Shown in pieces: positions 1 through 7,307 of a stretch of DNA of 12,154 nt; positions within the stretch are counted from its first letter, which is position 1; every line of letters begins with the position of its first letter. The stretch is from assembly GCA_021780285.1 (NCBI GenBank), contig JAJXZA010000223.1, positions 1 to 12,154 on the forward strand, given 5' to 3'. The stretch comes from Planctomycetota bacterium. Its GTDB lineage: Bacteria; Planctomycetota; Phycisphaerae; WQYP01. The translations under genes were made by a program, and so were the position numbers. Under the pieces are notes generated by a model. It was not told the DNA's origin. It saw only the letters and a list, made by a program, of their open reading frames with translations, and did not search any database.

Positions 1-127
1 ATTTAAACGTAATAAAACGACCTGATGCCTCACATCTGCGGGTAACGCCTTTCACCGCCTCTGCACAAATCAGCTTCAGTCAAGCGGTTTAAGACAACGC
101 AACCGGCTCTGGCAGGGTATAGGGTGC

Positions 128-156
128 TTGGGCTAAGCCTTTTCATCGAGTACACT
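128..156 (+). promoter_or_regulatory. possible sigma70-type promoter for gpmI
   Basis: TTGGGC at 128-133 and TACACT at 151-156 are separated by 17 bases and lie about 90 bases before the gpmI start. The -35 box matches the consensus at 3 of 6 positions and the -10 box at 4 of 6, so this is a weak call made mainly on spacing and position. The rest of 1-247 shows no convincing gene or RNA; the short open frames there have no recognisable protein character. Confidence 0.25.
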
Positions 157-247
157 TTGCGGCTCGGAGTTAACCCGTTCGGCAGCTTCCAGGTCAATGG
201 TCCTGCCAGTCGGATGTTATGCAATGCCGCTTAAAGGAACGATCTCA

Positions 248-1858
248 ATGACCGCCGCCAATATCCTCGAAGCCAGAAGCCCTATGGTGCTCATTATTCG
301 TGATGGTTGGGGTGAAAATCCGCATCCGGAAATGGACAAATGCAATGCTGTGAAGCTTGCCCGCCATCCCGTGGACGATGCGCTCATGCGCGAATATCCA
401 AATGTACTAGTGCATACCTGCGGCGAGTGGGTCGGCTTACCCGCTGGCGTCATGGGCAACAGCGAAGTGGGGCACCAAAACATCGGCGCTGGACGCATTG
501 TAGATCAGGAAACCATGCGCATCACGCGGCGAATTCGCGATGGCAGTTTCTTTGACAATCCGTCGCTGGTGGGAGCCTTTGAGCACGCGGTTCGGCACAA
601 CAGCCGGGTGCATCTATTGGGATTGTGCTCTGATGGCCGTGTGCATAGCGACCTGGAGCATGCCTACGCCATTTTGGAATTGGCCCGCCGACGGAATTTT
701 CCCGGGCAGCGGGTATTTGTACATGCCATAACCGACGGCCGCGATACGCCGCCGCAGAGCGGCAAACGTTACCTTGCCGAATTGGAGGCCAAAACCCGTG
801 AGGTGGGCATTGGGCGCATTGCTTCGGTGGTGGGGCGGTACTATGCCATGGACCGCGACAATCGCTGGGACCGCGTTAAGCAGGCCTACGAGCTGCTGAC
901 GCAGGGTATAGGCAAGGCGTTTGCCTCCGCTCAGGAGGCCCTCGATTCATACTATGCCAACCCAACTGAGCCTTCGCGCGGTGGCGACGAATTTGTAACG
1001 CCCTGTGTCATTGGCCCCATCGAGGTTATCCGCGATAACGATGCCATCATCTTTTTTAACTATCGCGGCGACCGCCCGCGGGAAATAACCAAGGCCTTTG
1101 TGTTTGATGATGCAAAGTTCAGCATCGAGCCGAATGGCGGCTTTGAGCGGCAGGTTCGGCCGCAGAATGTTTTCTTTGCAACCATGACCGGCTATGAACA
1201 GGGGCTGCCGGTGCAAGTCGTGTTTCAAAAGCCCGAAAAAATGAAGGACATTTTGGGCATGTACCTTGCGGACCGCGGCATGAGGCAGTTTCGCTCGGCC
1301 GAGACCGAAAAGTTTCCGCACGTAACCTTTTTCTTTAATGATTACCGTGAGTTGCCGTTTACCGGCGAAGATCGCGATATGGCGGCAAGCCCCAAAGTAT
1401 CCACCTATGATCAGAAACCCGAAATGAGCGCCGCGGAAGTAATGCGAATCGTGCTCACCGCGCTTGAGAGTCGCAATTATCATCTGATTGTTGTTAACTT
1501 TGCCAATGGCGACATGGTGGGGCATACGGGCAAACTCGATGCGGCCATCAAAGCGGTCGAAACCGTGGATGCGTGCGTGGGCCGCATTGTCGAAAAGGTG
1601 AAATCACTCGGCGGCTGCGCGATCATTACCGCAGACCATGGCAACTGCGAGCAGATGTGGGATTTTACCAACAACTGCCCGCACACCAGTCATACCACCT
1701 ATGACGTGCGGCTGATCGTGGCGGACGCACGCTTTAAGGGCCGTGCACTTCGCACCGGCGGCTGCCTCGCAGATATCGCTCCTACGGCGCTGGCGATGAT
1801 GGGTTTGGAGCAGCCCAGGGAAATGACCGGGCAGTCGCTGCTGGGCCTAAATTCCTGA
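248..1858 (+). CDS. gpmI: 2,3-bisphosphoglycerate-independent phosphoglycerate mutase
   Basis: This cytoplasmic enzyme interconverts 3-phosphoglycerate and 2-phosphoglycerate in glycolysis and gluconeogenesis, using a phosphoserine intermediate and two Mn ions. The 536-residue product is close to the usual 510-550. Visible motifs are DGWG (19-22), the nucleophile region NSEVGHQNIGAGR (Ser72), TDGRDTPP (162-169), GRYYAMDRDNRW (196-207), NYRGDRPREIT (271-281), AETEKFPHVTFFFN (351-364), GDMVGHTG with metal ligands Asp422 and His426, and TADHGNCEQM with Asp463 and His464. His482 in PHTSHTT fits the last ligand. The frame is open back to 197, but ATG 248 is preferred: AAGGA at 234-238 lies 9 bases upstream, and the extra 17 residues have no family counterpart. 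NYRGDRPREI departs slightly from the common NFRADRAREI. No tight coupling to the next gene is seen, so it is probably transcribed on its own. Confidence 0.95.
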   Translation: MTAANILEARSPMVLIIRDGWGENPHPEMDKCNAVKLARHPVDDALMREYPNVLVHTCGEWVGLPAGVMGNSEVGHQNIGAGRIVDQETMRITRRIRDGSFFDNPSLVGAFEHAVRHNSRVHLLGLCSDGRVHSDLEHAYAILELARRRNFPGQRVFVHAITDGRDTPPQSGKRYLAELEAKTREVGIGRIASVVGRYYAMDRDNRWDRVKQAYELLTQGIGKAFASAQEALDSYYANPTEPSRGGDEFVTPCVIGPIEVIRDNDAIIFFNYRGDRPREITKAFVFDDAKFSIEPNGGFERQVRPQNVFFATMTGYEQGLPVQVVFQKPEKMKDILGMYLADRGMRQFRSAETEKFPHVTFFFNDYRELPFTGEDRDMAASPKVSTYDQKPEMSAAEVMRIVLTALESRNYHLIVVNFANGDMVGHTGKLDAAIKAVETVDACVGRIVEKVKSLGGCAIITADHGNCEQMWDFTNNCPHTSHTTYDVRLIVADARFKGRALRTGGCLADIAPTALAMMGLEQPREMTGQSLLGLNS

Positions 1859-1861
1859 GCC

Positions 1862-1879
1862 TGTTTGCGCGATGCGCAA
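1862..1879 (+). repeat. short imperfect intergenic repeat, copy 1
   Basis: TGTTTGCGCGATGCGCAA begins 3 bases after the gpmI stop codon. A second copy at 3052-3069 matches at 17 of 18 bases. This copy contains a perfect 6-bp stem with a 3-base loop (TTGCGC / GAT / GCGCAA, 1865-1879). No T run follows, so it is not a standard intrinsic terminator. Confidence 0.45.
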
Positions 1880-1907
1880 TATGAAGTCTTATTTATTGCA
1901 GTCTGAT

Positions 1908-1938
1908 TTGGTGCACCAATAACAATTGCGTTATAACG
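1908..1938 (+). promoter_or_regulatory. palindromic promoter/operator region of tdh-kbl
   Basis: A perfect 12-base palindrome, TTGGTGCACCAA (1908-1919), is followed by a perfect 10-base palindrome, CGTTATAACG (1929-1938). TATAAC at 1932-1937 makes a good -10 box (5 of 6 to consensus). With an 18-base spacer the -35 box is TTGGTG at 1908-1913, inside the first palindrome. A dimeric regulator bound there would sit on the -35 region, which fits repression of threonine catabolism. The palindromes are seen directly; the promoter assignment and regulator are inferred. No regulator gene lies in the window. Confidence 0.45.
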
Positions 1939-1947
1939 TGCTTAATA

Positions 1948-1972
1948 GGAGCTTGCTCCCGAATTTTCGGAG
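1948..1972 (+). promoter_or_regulatory. tdh leader with alternative hairpins over the ribosome binding site
   Basis: The sequence GGAGC-TT-GCTCC (1948-1959) can pair with itself. The same CTCC (1956-1959) can instead join a second stem with the downstream segment CCGAATTTTCGGAG (1959-1972). That second stem buries CGGAG (1968-1972), the Shine-Dalgarno sequence 8 bases before the tdh ATG. The two folds exclude each other and the upstream GGAGC mimics the Shine-Dalgarno, a layout typical of translational switches. The stems are short and no known riboswitch class is recognised, so function is speculative. Confidence 0.3.
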
Positions 1973-1980
1973 TCTCCGCT

Positions 1981-3006
1981 ATGAAAGCAATTGTTAAATC
2001 ACAGCGTGCTCGTGGTCTAAGCCTGTCGGATGTGCCGCCTCCGGAAATCGGCATTCATGATGTGCTGGTAAAAGTAATCAAGACCGGAATATGTGGAACT
2101 GATCTACATATTTATAACTGGGATTCATGGGCTGCTAAAACCATTCCGGTGCCCATGGTGATCGGTCATGAGTTTGTCGGCCGCATTGTTCAGGTGGGTG
2201 CGGACGTGCATGACTTTTCGCCGGGAGACATTGTGAGCGGTGAAGGACATGTGGTGTGCGGACGGTGCCGCAACTGTCTGGCGGGACGACGCCACCTGTG
2301 CAAGGACACGCACGGTATTGGGGTGAATCGGCCTGGGGCCTTTGCCGAATACATAGCCTTACCGGTGACAAATGTCTGGGCGCATGAACCTTCAGTCCCG
2401 TTGGATGTTGCGGCGATATTTGACCCATTTGGTAATGCGGTGCATACCGCGCTGGCGTTTGATGTACTGGGGGAGGATGTTCTTATCACCGGAGCCGGGC
2501 CTATCGGCCTGATGGCGGCGGCGGTTGTTCGTCATGCGGGTGCGCGCCATGTGGTGGTGACCGATGTAAATGCGTACCGTCTTAGTCTGGCCGGGAAAAT
2601 GGGTGCCACCACTGCCCTGGATGTTCGCAGCGAATCCTTGGCGGACTGTCAGAAGCGACTGGGAATGAAGGAGGGCTTTGACGTAGGCTTGGAGATGTCC
2701 GGAAACGCGCAGGCGCTTCACCAGATGCTGGCCAATATGTGTCATGGCGGCAAAATTGCGATGCTGGGCATTCCAGACAAGGAAATCGCGATTGATTGGA
2801 ATACCGTGATCTTCAACATGCTTTCCATACGCGGCATTTATGGCCGGGAAATGTATGAGACCTGGTACAAAATGACGGTGATGCTCCATAGCGGGCTGAA
2901 TATAAGTCCCATCATCACGCATCGTCTGCATTATTCGGAATATGAACAGGGTTTTGCCGCGATGAGCAGCGGCCAATGCGGCAAAGTTGTGCTGGATTGG
3001 CAATGA
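1981..3006 (+). CDS. tdh: L-threonine 3-dehydrogenase
   Basis: This NAD-dependent, zinc-containing medium-chain dehydrogenase oxidises L-threonine to 2-amino-3-ketobutyrate, the first step of the threonine-to-glycine pathway in the cytoplasm. Its 341 residues equal the E. coli enzyme in length. Catalytic-zinc residues are Cys38 (in TGICGTDLHIYNWD) and His63-Glu64 (GHEFVG). The structural zinc is held by Cys93, Cys96, Cys99 and Cys107. The Rossmann dinucleotide loop is GAGPIG (171-176), with Asp195 placed to bind the NAD ribose. TGICGTDLHIYNWD is diagnostic of Tdh rather than of sorbitol or alcohol dehydrogenases. CGGAG (1968-1972) lies 8 bases before the ATG. The product is unstable, so coupling to kbl immediately downstream makes metabolic sense. 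The promoter region carries palindromes and a foldable leader. Confidence 0.96.
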   Translation: MKAIVKSQRARGLSLSDVPPPEIGIHDVLVKVIKTGICGTDLHIYNWDSWAAKTIPVPMVIGHEFVGRIVQVGADVHDFSPGDIVSGEGHVVCGRCRNCLAGRRHLCKDTHGIGVNRPGAFAEYIALPVTNVWAHEPSVPLDVAAIFDPFGNAVHTALAFDVLGEDVLITGAGPIGLMAAAVVRHAGARHVVVTDVNAYRLSLAGKMGATTALDVRSESLADCQKRLGMKEGFDVGLEMSGNAQALHQMLANMCHGGKIAMLGIPDKEIAIDWNTVIFNMLSIRGIYGREMYETWYKMTVMLHSGLNISPIITHRLHYSEYEQGFAAMSSGQCGKVVLDWQ

Positions 3007-3051
3007 ATGCTTCTTGGCGGCCGGTTTCCCGATGATGCAATGTTGATCGCA

Positions 3052-3069
3052 TGTTTGGGCGATGCGCAA
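3052..3069 (+). repeat. short imperfect intergenic repeat, copy 2
   Basis: TGTTTGGGCGATGCGCAA lies between tdh and the preferred kbl start and matches the copy at 1862-1879 at 17 of 18 bases. The mismatch breaks one pair of the hairpin seen in copy 1. It includes the ATG at 3062, an in-frame but probably false upstream start for kbl, so the repeat supports a non-coding reading of this stretch. Confidence 0.4.
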
Positions 3070-3088
3070 CGAGATGAATGAGGCAAAT

Positions 3089-4267
3089 ATGGTAATAAAA
3101 TATCAGCAGCAACTTGATGACTTGCGCAAAGCAGGCTTGGAAAAGCAGGAGTTAATCATATGCTCGCCGCAGGGGCCGAGACCGGAAGTGCAAGGGCATG
3201 GCGTGATGCTCAACATGTGTGCGAATAATTACCTTGGTCTGTCGGACCATCCGGCGCTGATTGCCGCCGCCGCGGAGGGTTTGCAGCGCTGGGGCTTCGG
3301 AATGGCTTCGGTGCGGTTTATATGCGGCACGCAGCAGGTTCACCGGGAATTAGAAGATGCCGTAAGTCAGTTTTTAGGTACAGAGCAAAGCATTCTCTAT
3401 TCGTCTTGTTTTGACGCCAACGCCGGCTTATTTGAGACGCTGCTGGGGCCTGACGATGCCGTGATCAGCGATGAGCTTAATCATGCCTCGATTATAGATG
3501 GCATTCGATTGTGCAAGGCTCGGCGGTACCGCTACCGCAATTGCGATATGGGGGATCTGGACTCGCAATTGCGCCAGGCGCAACAAGCCGGAGCGGTCGT
3601 CATTATGATCGCTACGGATGGCGTATTTTCCATGGACGGCCGCGTGGCTGATCTGCCGGCCATTTGCGACTTGGCCGGGCGATATAACGCATTGATCATG
3701 GTGGATGATTCGCATGCCGTGGGGTTTATGGGAAATCAGGGGCGAGGAACCCACCAGCATCATAACGTGATGGGCCGCGTGGATATTCTCACGGGCACCT
3801 TCGGCAAGGCGCTTGGCGGCGCGTGCGGCGGATATGCAAGCGGCCGGAAGGAAATTATAGACCTGCTAAGACAACGCTCCCGCCCATATTTGTTCAGCAA
3901 TTCGCTGATTCCATCGGTGGCGGCGGCCACAATCAGGGCGCTGCAATTGGTTGAGAATTCGAGCGAACTTCGCCAACGGCTGTGGGACAACACCAGATTC
4001 TTTCGTGAAGCGATGGTAGCCGCAGGCTTCGATGTAATCCCGGGTGAGCATCCAATTGTTCCGGTGATGATTGGTGATGCTGCCCAAGCTGCTCAGATGG
4101 CGCAAGCCATCAACAAACGAGGAGTATTTGTAGTCGCGTTCACTTATCCGGTGGTGCCGTTGGGCAAGGCCCGGATTCGCGCGCAGGTATCGGCCGCCCA
4201 TAGCCACGATGATTTGCGGCAGGTGGTGGATGCGTTTGTGGCGGCTCGAGACGAAATGTTGCGGTAA
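3089..4267 (+). CDS. kbl: glycine C-acetyltransferase (2-amino-3-ketobutyrate CoA ligase)
   Basis: This pyridoxal-phosphate enzyme of the alpha-oxoamine synthase family cleaves 2-amino-3-ketobutyrate with CoA into glycine and acetyl-CoA, completing the pathway begun by Tdh. The 392-residue product resembles E. coli Kbl (398) throughout. Visible are CANNYLGL (44-51), GFGMASVRFICGTQ (69-82), SSCFDANAGLFETLLG (105-120), DELNHASIIDG (128-138), DDSHAVGF (206-213) and the Schiff-base Lys240 in TGTFGKALGGA. These separate it from the KAS/BioF/HemA relatives. ATG 3089 is preferred because TGAGG (3079-3083) sits 5 bases upstream and the N-terminus then aligns with E. coli Kbl. In-frame ATGs at 3062 and 3074 are alternatives, and 3062 lies inside a repeat. 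The short gap after tdh implies one transcript. Confidence 0.95.
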   Translation: MVIKYQQQLDDLRKAGLEKQELIICSPQGPRPEVQGHGVMLNMCANNYLGLSDHPALIAAAAEGLQRWGFGMASVRFICGTQQVHRELEDAVSQFLGTEQSILYSSCFDANAGLFETLLGPDDAVISDELNHASIIDGIRLCKARRYRYRNCDMGDLDSQLRQAQQAGAVVIMIATDGVFSMDGRVADLPAICDLAGRYNALIMVDDSHAVGFMGNQGRGTHQHHNVMGRVDILTGTFGKALGGACGGYASGRKEIIDLLRQRSRPYLFSNSLIPSVAAATIRALQLVENSSELRQRLWDNTRFFREAMVAAGFDVIPGEHPIVPVMIGDAAQAAQMAQAINKRGVFVVAFTYPVVPLGKARIRAQVSAAHSHDDLRQVVDAFVAARDEMLR

Positions 4268-4441
4268 TAATTCGGCAAGTCATGCTCGCTATTCTTGGGG
4301 AAGCCTTAAAGGACAGAAATCGTGCTTAACAAAGGTGCCGCATACCTGGTGGCACTACCTGTGGTGCGTATGATGTGCCATTGACCAAAAAGCTCTGCTC
4401 ATTCACCCGGCTGTTATATTACGACCGTTGAACCCGCTGCC

Positions 4442-4472
4442 TTGACAGACGCAAGTGGCCATCTAATGTATT
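4442..4472 (+). promoter_or_regulatory. candidate promoter of the sugar operon
   Basis: A perfect TTGACA occurs at 4442-4447, about 95 bases before the NagB/PIG-L start. The -10 box is ambiguous: TCTAAT (4462-4467) matches 5 of 6 but with a 14-base spacer, and TGTATT (4467-4472) matches 4 of 6 with a 19-base spacer. A second weaker pair is TTGAAT (4483-4488) with TTTAAG (4505-4510). The surrounding stretch 4268-4542 contains no gene. It also holds a possible stem, CATAC (4341-4345) with GTATG (4368-4372), of unknown meaning. Confidence 0.35.
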
Positions 4473-4542
4473 ACAAAGAATGTTGAATTTTACAAAAAAG
4501 TGTTTTTAAGCACAAATTTAGTCTTTAGCGGAGATACAAACC

Positions 4543-6486
4543 ATGGTGAAGCCGTCCGGTGATGGTGCCGTTGGTGAGAACGTTCGCACGCGCGTATTTC
4601 GTAGTTCCGCAGAGGCGGCGGATTATGCAGCAGGCCAAATTGCCCAGGTGATTCGCACGCGCCAGCACGAGGTCGGCAAGTGCGTGCTGGGCTTGGCGAC
4701 CGGTTCGACCCCGGTAGCGGTGTACCGGCGGCTTATTGCGATGCATCGCCAGGGCAAACTGAGTTTCCAAAACGTTATTACCTTTAATTTGGATGAATAT
4801 TACCCGATGGGGCCACAAGCGGCGCAAAGCTATCGCCGCTTTATGCACGAGCAGTTGTTTGACCATGTAGATATTCAACCAGCCAACATTCATATTCCAG
4901 ATGGTTCTATTGCACCAGAGGCTGTTGCAGATTTCTGCCGACGTTATGAAGAGCAGATTGTTGCCGCTGGCGGGTTGGATTTACAACTTCTGGGTATTGG
5001 GCGTTCTGGACATATTGGCTTCAATGAACCCGGCTCAACGGCTGACTCGCGCACGCGGCTGATAACACTGGATCGCATCACCCGGCTTGACGCAGCAGGC
5101 GATTTTTTTGGCGAAGAGCATGTGCCGCGACGGGCCATTACCATGGGTGTTGCAACTATTCTCGAGGCACGCCAGATTCTGCTGCTCGCCTTCGGCGAAA
5201 ACAAAGCGGGTATTGTGGCGGAGGCGGTCGAAGGGCCAGCCGGCAGTCATCTGCCCGCCAGCTACCTGCAAAGGCACAAAAATGCCGAGGTGGTGCTGGA
5301 CCGGGCCGGCGCTGCCGAGCTTACGCGCAGCAAATGTCCCTGGCGGTTCGGGCCGGTTGATTGGAACCCCGCCGCGATACGCAAAGCGGTAATATGGCTT
5401 GCGCGAACAAAGCAAAAAGCAATCCTCAAACTTACCGATGAGCACTACAACGAACATGGCCTGCAGGACCTCTTAGCCGACAACGGTCCGGCATATCGCA
5501 TTAACCTCGATGTGTTCCGCGATTTAACTCAGCGCGTTACCGGCTGGCCGGGCGGAAAGCCGGCATCGGCGGCGCGTCCGGGCGATATTCGCCGTGCCAG
5601 GGATGAAATTTTTCCCAAGCGAGTGCTGGTGTTCAGCCCGCATCCGGATGATGACGTTATCTCGATGGGCGGAACGCTGATTCGCCTTGTGGATCAGGGC
5701 CACGAAGTGCACGTCGCATACCAAACCAGCGGTAACATTGCGGTCTTCGATTCCGATGCGGTGCGGTTTACCGATTTCGCCGCCGATTTCAACCGGCTCT
5801 TCGGCTTGGATGCATCAGCCGCAGCCCAACTTGAGCGCCAAACCGAGGAGTTTGTTCGCAGCAAAAAGCCTGGCGAGCCAGACCAGCCGCAACTGTTAAA
5901 GGTTAAAGCGCTAATCCGTCGGGGCGAGTGCCGTGCCGCAGCGCGAGAAATCGGCATGCCAATGGAGCGGCTGCATTTTCTGGATTTGCCATTCTATGAA
6001 ACCGGCGTGATCACCAAAAACCCGCCCGGCCCTGAAGATACAGCTATCGTTAAAGCCCTGCTCGAAAAAATCAGGCCGCATCAGATTTATGCCGCCGGCG
6101 ACCTGACCGACCCGCATGGCACGCACCGCGTATGCCTGGACATTCTGCTGGCGGCTCTGCGGGAGCTTGATTCACAGCCTTGGCGTAAGCAATGCGAGGT
6201 ATGGTTGTACCGCGGCGCATGGCAGGAGTGGCCACCGGAAAGCCTGGACATGGCGATTCCGCTAAGCCCGCACGAACTTCTTCGCAAGCGATCTGCGATA
6301 TTCAAGCATCAAAGCCAGAAGGATAAGGCCATGTTTCCTGGCACCGATGAACGAGAGTTTTGGCAACGGGCAGAAGCACGCAACCGCGGTACCGCAGAAC
6401 TTTTTGATGCGTTGGGCTTGGCGGAATATGAAGCAATTGAAGGTTTTGTGCGTTGGAGTCCAACCAACGAGGACCTGGCGCTATGA
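4543..6486 (+). CDS. glucosamine-6-phosphate deaminase-like / PIG-L (LmbE) deacetylase fusion
   Basis: This 647-residue cytoplasmic protein has two domains. Residues about 15-275 are NagB-like: phosphate loop ATGSTP (52-57), FNLDEY (81-86, Asp84 equivalent to E. coli Asp72), QSYRRFM (95-101) and GIGRSGHIGFNEP (151-163) with His157 and Glu162. Residues about 355-600 are a PIG-L zinc deacetylase: SPHPDDD with His367, Asp369 and Asp370, and DPHGTH with His528 as the likely third ligand. The length fits a known fusion family often labelled glucosamine-6-phosphate deaminase-like. The position of E. coli NagB Asp141, a catalytic residue, is Ser155, so classic deaminase activity is not assured. A combined deacetylase-deaminase for an N-acetylhexosamine phosphate is a reasonable guess; no nagA is present in the window. 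CGGAG (4529-4533) lies 9 bases before the ATG. The stop overlaps the next start by 4 bases. Confidence 0.92.
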   Translation: MVKPSGDGAVGENVRTRVFRSSAEAADYAAGQIAQVIRTRQHEVGKCVLGLATGSTPVAVYRRLIAMHRQGKLSFQNVITFNLDEYYPMGPQAAQSYRRFMHEQLFDHVDIQPANIHIPDGSIAPEAVADFCRRYEEQIVAAGGLDLQLLGIGRSGHIGFNEPGSTADSRTRLITLDRITRLDAAGDFFGEEHVPRRAITMGVATILEARQILLLAFGENKAGIVAEAVEGPAGSHLPASYLQRHKNAEVVLDRAGAAELTRSKCPWRFGPVDWNPAAIRKAVIWLARTKQKAILKLTDEHYNEHGLQDLLADNGPAYRINLDVFRDLTQRVTGWPGGKPASAARPGDIRRARDEIFPKRVLVFSPHPDDDVISMGGTLIRLVDQGHEVHVAYQTSGNIAVFDSDAVRFTDFAADFNRLFGLDASAAAQLERQTEEFVRSKKPGEPDQPQLLKVKALIRRGECRAAAREIGMPMERLHFLDLPFYETGVITKNPPGPEDTAIVKALLEKIRPHQIYAAGDLTDPHGTHRVCLDILLAALRELDSQPWRKQCEVWLYRGAWQEWPPESLDMAIPLSPHELLRKRSAIFKHQSQKDKAMFPGTDEREFWQRAEARNRGTAELFDALGLAEYEAIEGFVRWSPTNEDLAL

Positions 6487-7307
6487 ACCCCAAGCAATGT
6501 GTGAAGGCCGTAATCCTCGCGGCGGGGGTTGGCTCGCGGATGCGCCGCGCCGACGGAACGGCAGAGCTTTCGGCCGCGCAGCTGCGCGCTGCCGCCAACG
6601 GGTCCAAGGCCATGATGCCTTTTGCCCGTCCGTTTCTGGATTATGTCCTTACGTCCCTGGCAGATGCCGGTTTTCAGGAAATTTGCCTGGTGGTCCGGCC
6701 GCAGGGGGCCGAAATTCGTTCCTATTACCTTGATGTCGCGCCGCTATGCCGGTTTAAGATGCAGTTTGCGGTTCAGAGCGAACCGCGTGGTACGGCCCAT
6801 GCTACGCTTGCCGCGGAGGCATTTGCCGCCGGAGACCGTTTTGTGCTCATCAATGGAGACAATCTATACCCCACGGAGGCATTGTCGCAGTTGCGGACGC
6901 TTGACGGGTGCGGTCTGGTGGGTTTTGAACGTGACTCCATGCTTGGCGACAGCAACGTGGCTGCCGAGCGTATAACGGGCTTTGCGGTGGTGCGCCGTGA
7001 CGAGGCCGGCGATCTCAACGGCATAATTGAAAAACCTTCGCAGGCGACGTTAGATTCGCTTCCTCCCCCGATTTTGTTGAGCATGAACTGTTGGCTCTTT
7101 GACCGCGATATTTTTACTTCGTGCCGCGCAATCAAGCTGTCACCGCGCGGCGAGTTTGAATTGCCCGACGCCGTGTTGCACTGTGTGGGCGCCCACAAAA
7201 AGCGATTTTATGTTGTGCCTTGTCGGCGGGGCGTCTGGGACCTCTCGCGGCAGGCGGACGTACCGCAAATATCGCGCATGCTTGACGGTCGGGAGGTGCG
7301 GCTATGA
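6483..7307 (+). CDS. sugar-1-phosphate nucleotidyltransferase (NDP-sugar pyrophosphorylase)
   Basis: The predicted cytoplasmic 274-residue enzyme would join a sugar 1-phosphate to an NTP, giving an NDP-sugar and pyrophosphate. It has the GT-A-like pyrophosphorylase fold motifs: LAAGVGSRMR (12-21), SKAMMPF (41-47) with Lys42, SEPRGTAHAT (99-108), the metal-binding NGDN (124-127, Asp126), EKP (183-185) and a late VWDL (251-254). About 20 residues separate the GSRMR loop from the Lys motif, a longer stretch than in RmlA or GalU. ATG 6483 overlaps the preceding stop (ATGA), and GAGGA (6469-6473) lies 9 bases upstream; a TTG 10 codons earlier is less likely. The next gene, a galactokinase-family kinase, is also joined by ATGA. 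Inferred role: using that kinase's sugar 1-phosphate, perhaps as a UDP-galactose pyrophosphorylase. The base and sugar specificity cannot be read from sequence. Confidence 0.85.
   Translation: MNPKQCVKAVILAAGVGSRMRRADGTAELSAAQLRAAANGSKAMMPFARPFLDYVLTSLADAGFQEICLVVRPQGAEIRSYYLDVAPLCRFKMQFAVQSEPRGTAHATLAAEAFAAGDRFVLINGDNLYPTEALSQLRTLDGCGLVGFERDSMLGDSNVAAERITGFAVVRRDEAGDLNGIIEKPSQATLDSLPPPILLSMNCWLFDRDIFTSCRAIKLSPRGEFELPDAVLHCVGAHKKRFYVVPCRRGVWDLSRQADVPQISRMLDGREVRL

Noticed and set aside
30..224. Minus-strand small gene upstream of gpmI
   Set aside because: No conserved motif and no convincing ribosome site; amino-acid make-up looks random.
1..247. tRNA or other structured RNA before gpmI
   Set aside because: No cloverleaf or CCA-type end could be drawn; only short GC stems such as GCTT/AAGC near 126-138 were found.
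947..1525. Long open frame on the minus strand inside gpmI (192 codons)
   Set aside because: It lies wholly opposite a strongly conserved gpmI and shows no recognisable motif; it reflects codon bias of the real gene.
1865..1879. Intrinsic terminator after gpmI
   Set aside because: The stem is good but no T run follows, and the same sequence recurs between tdh and kbl, where termination would be counterproductive.
2392..3069. 225-codon minus-strand frame opposite tdh
   Set aside because: tdh is certain from its zinc and Rossmann motifs; the antisense frame is His- and Arg-rich without domain character.
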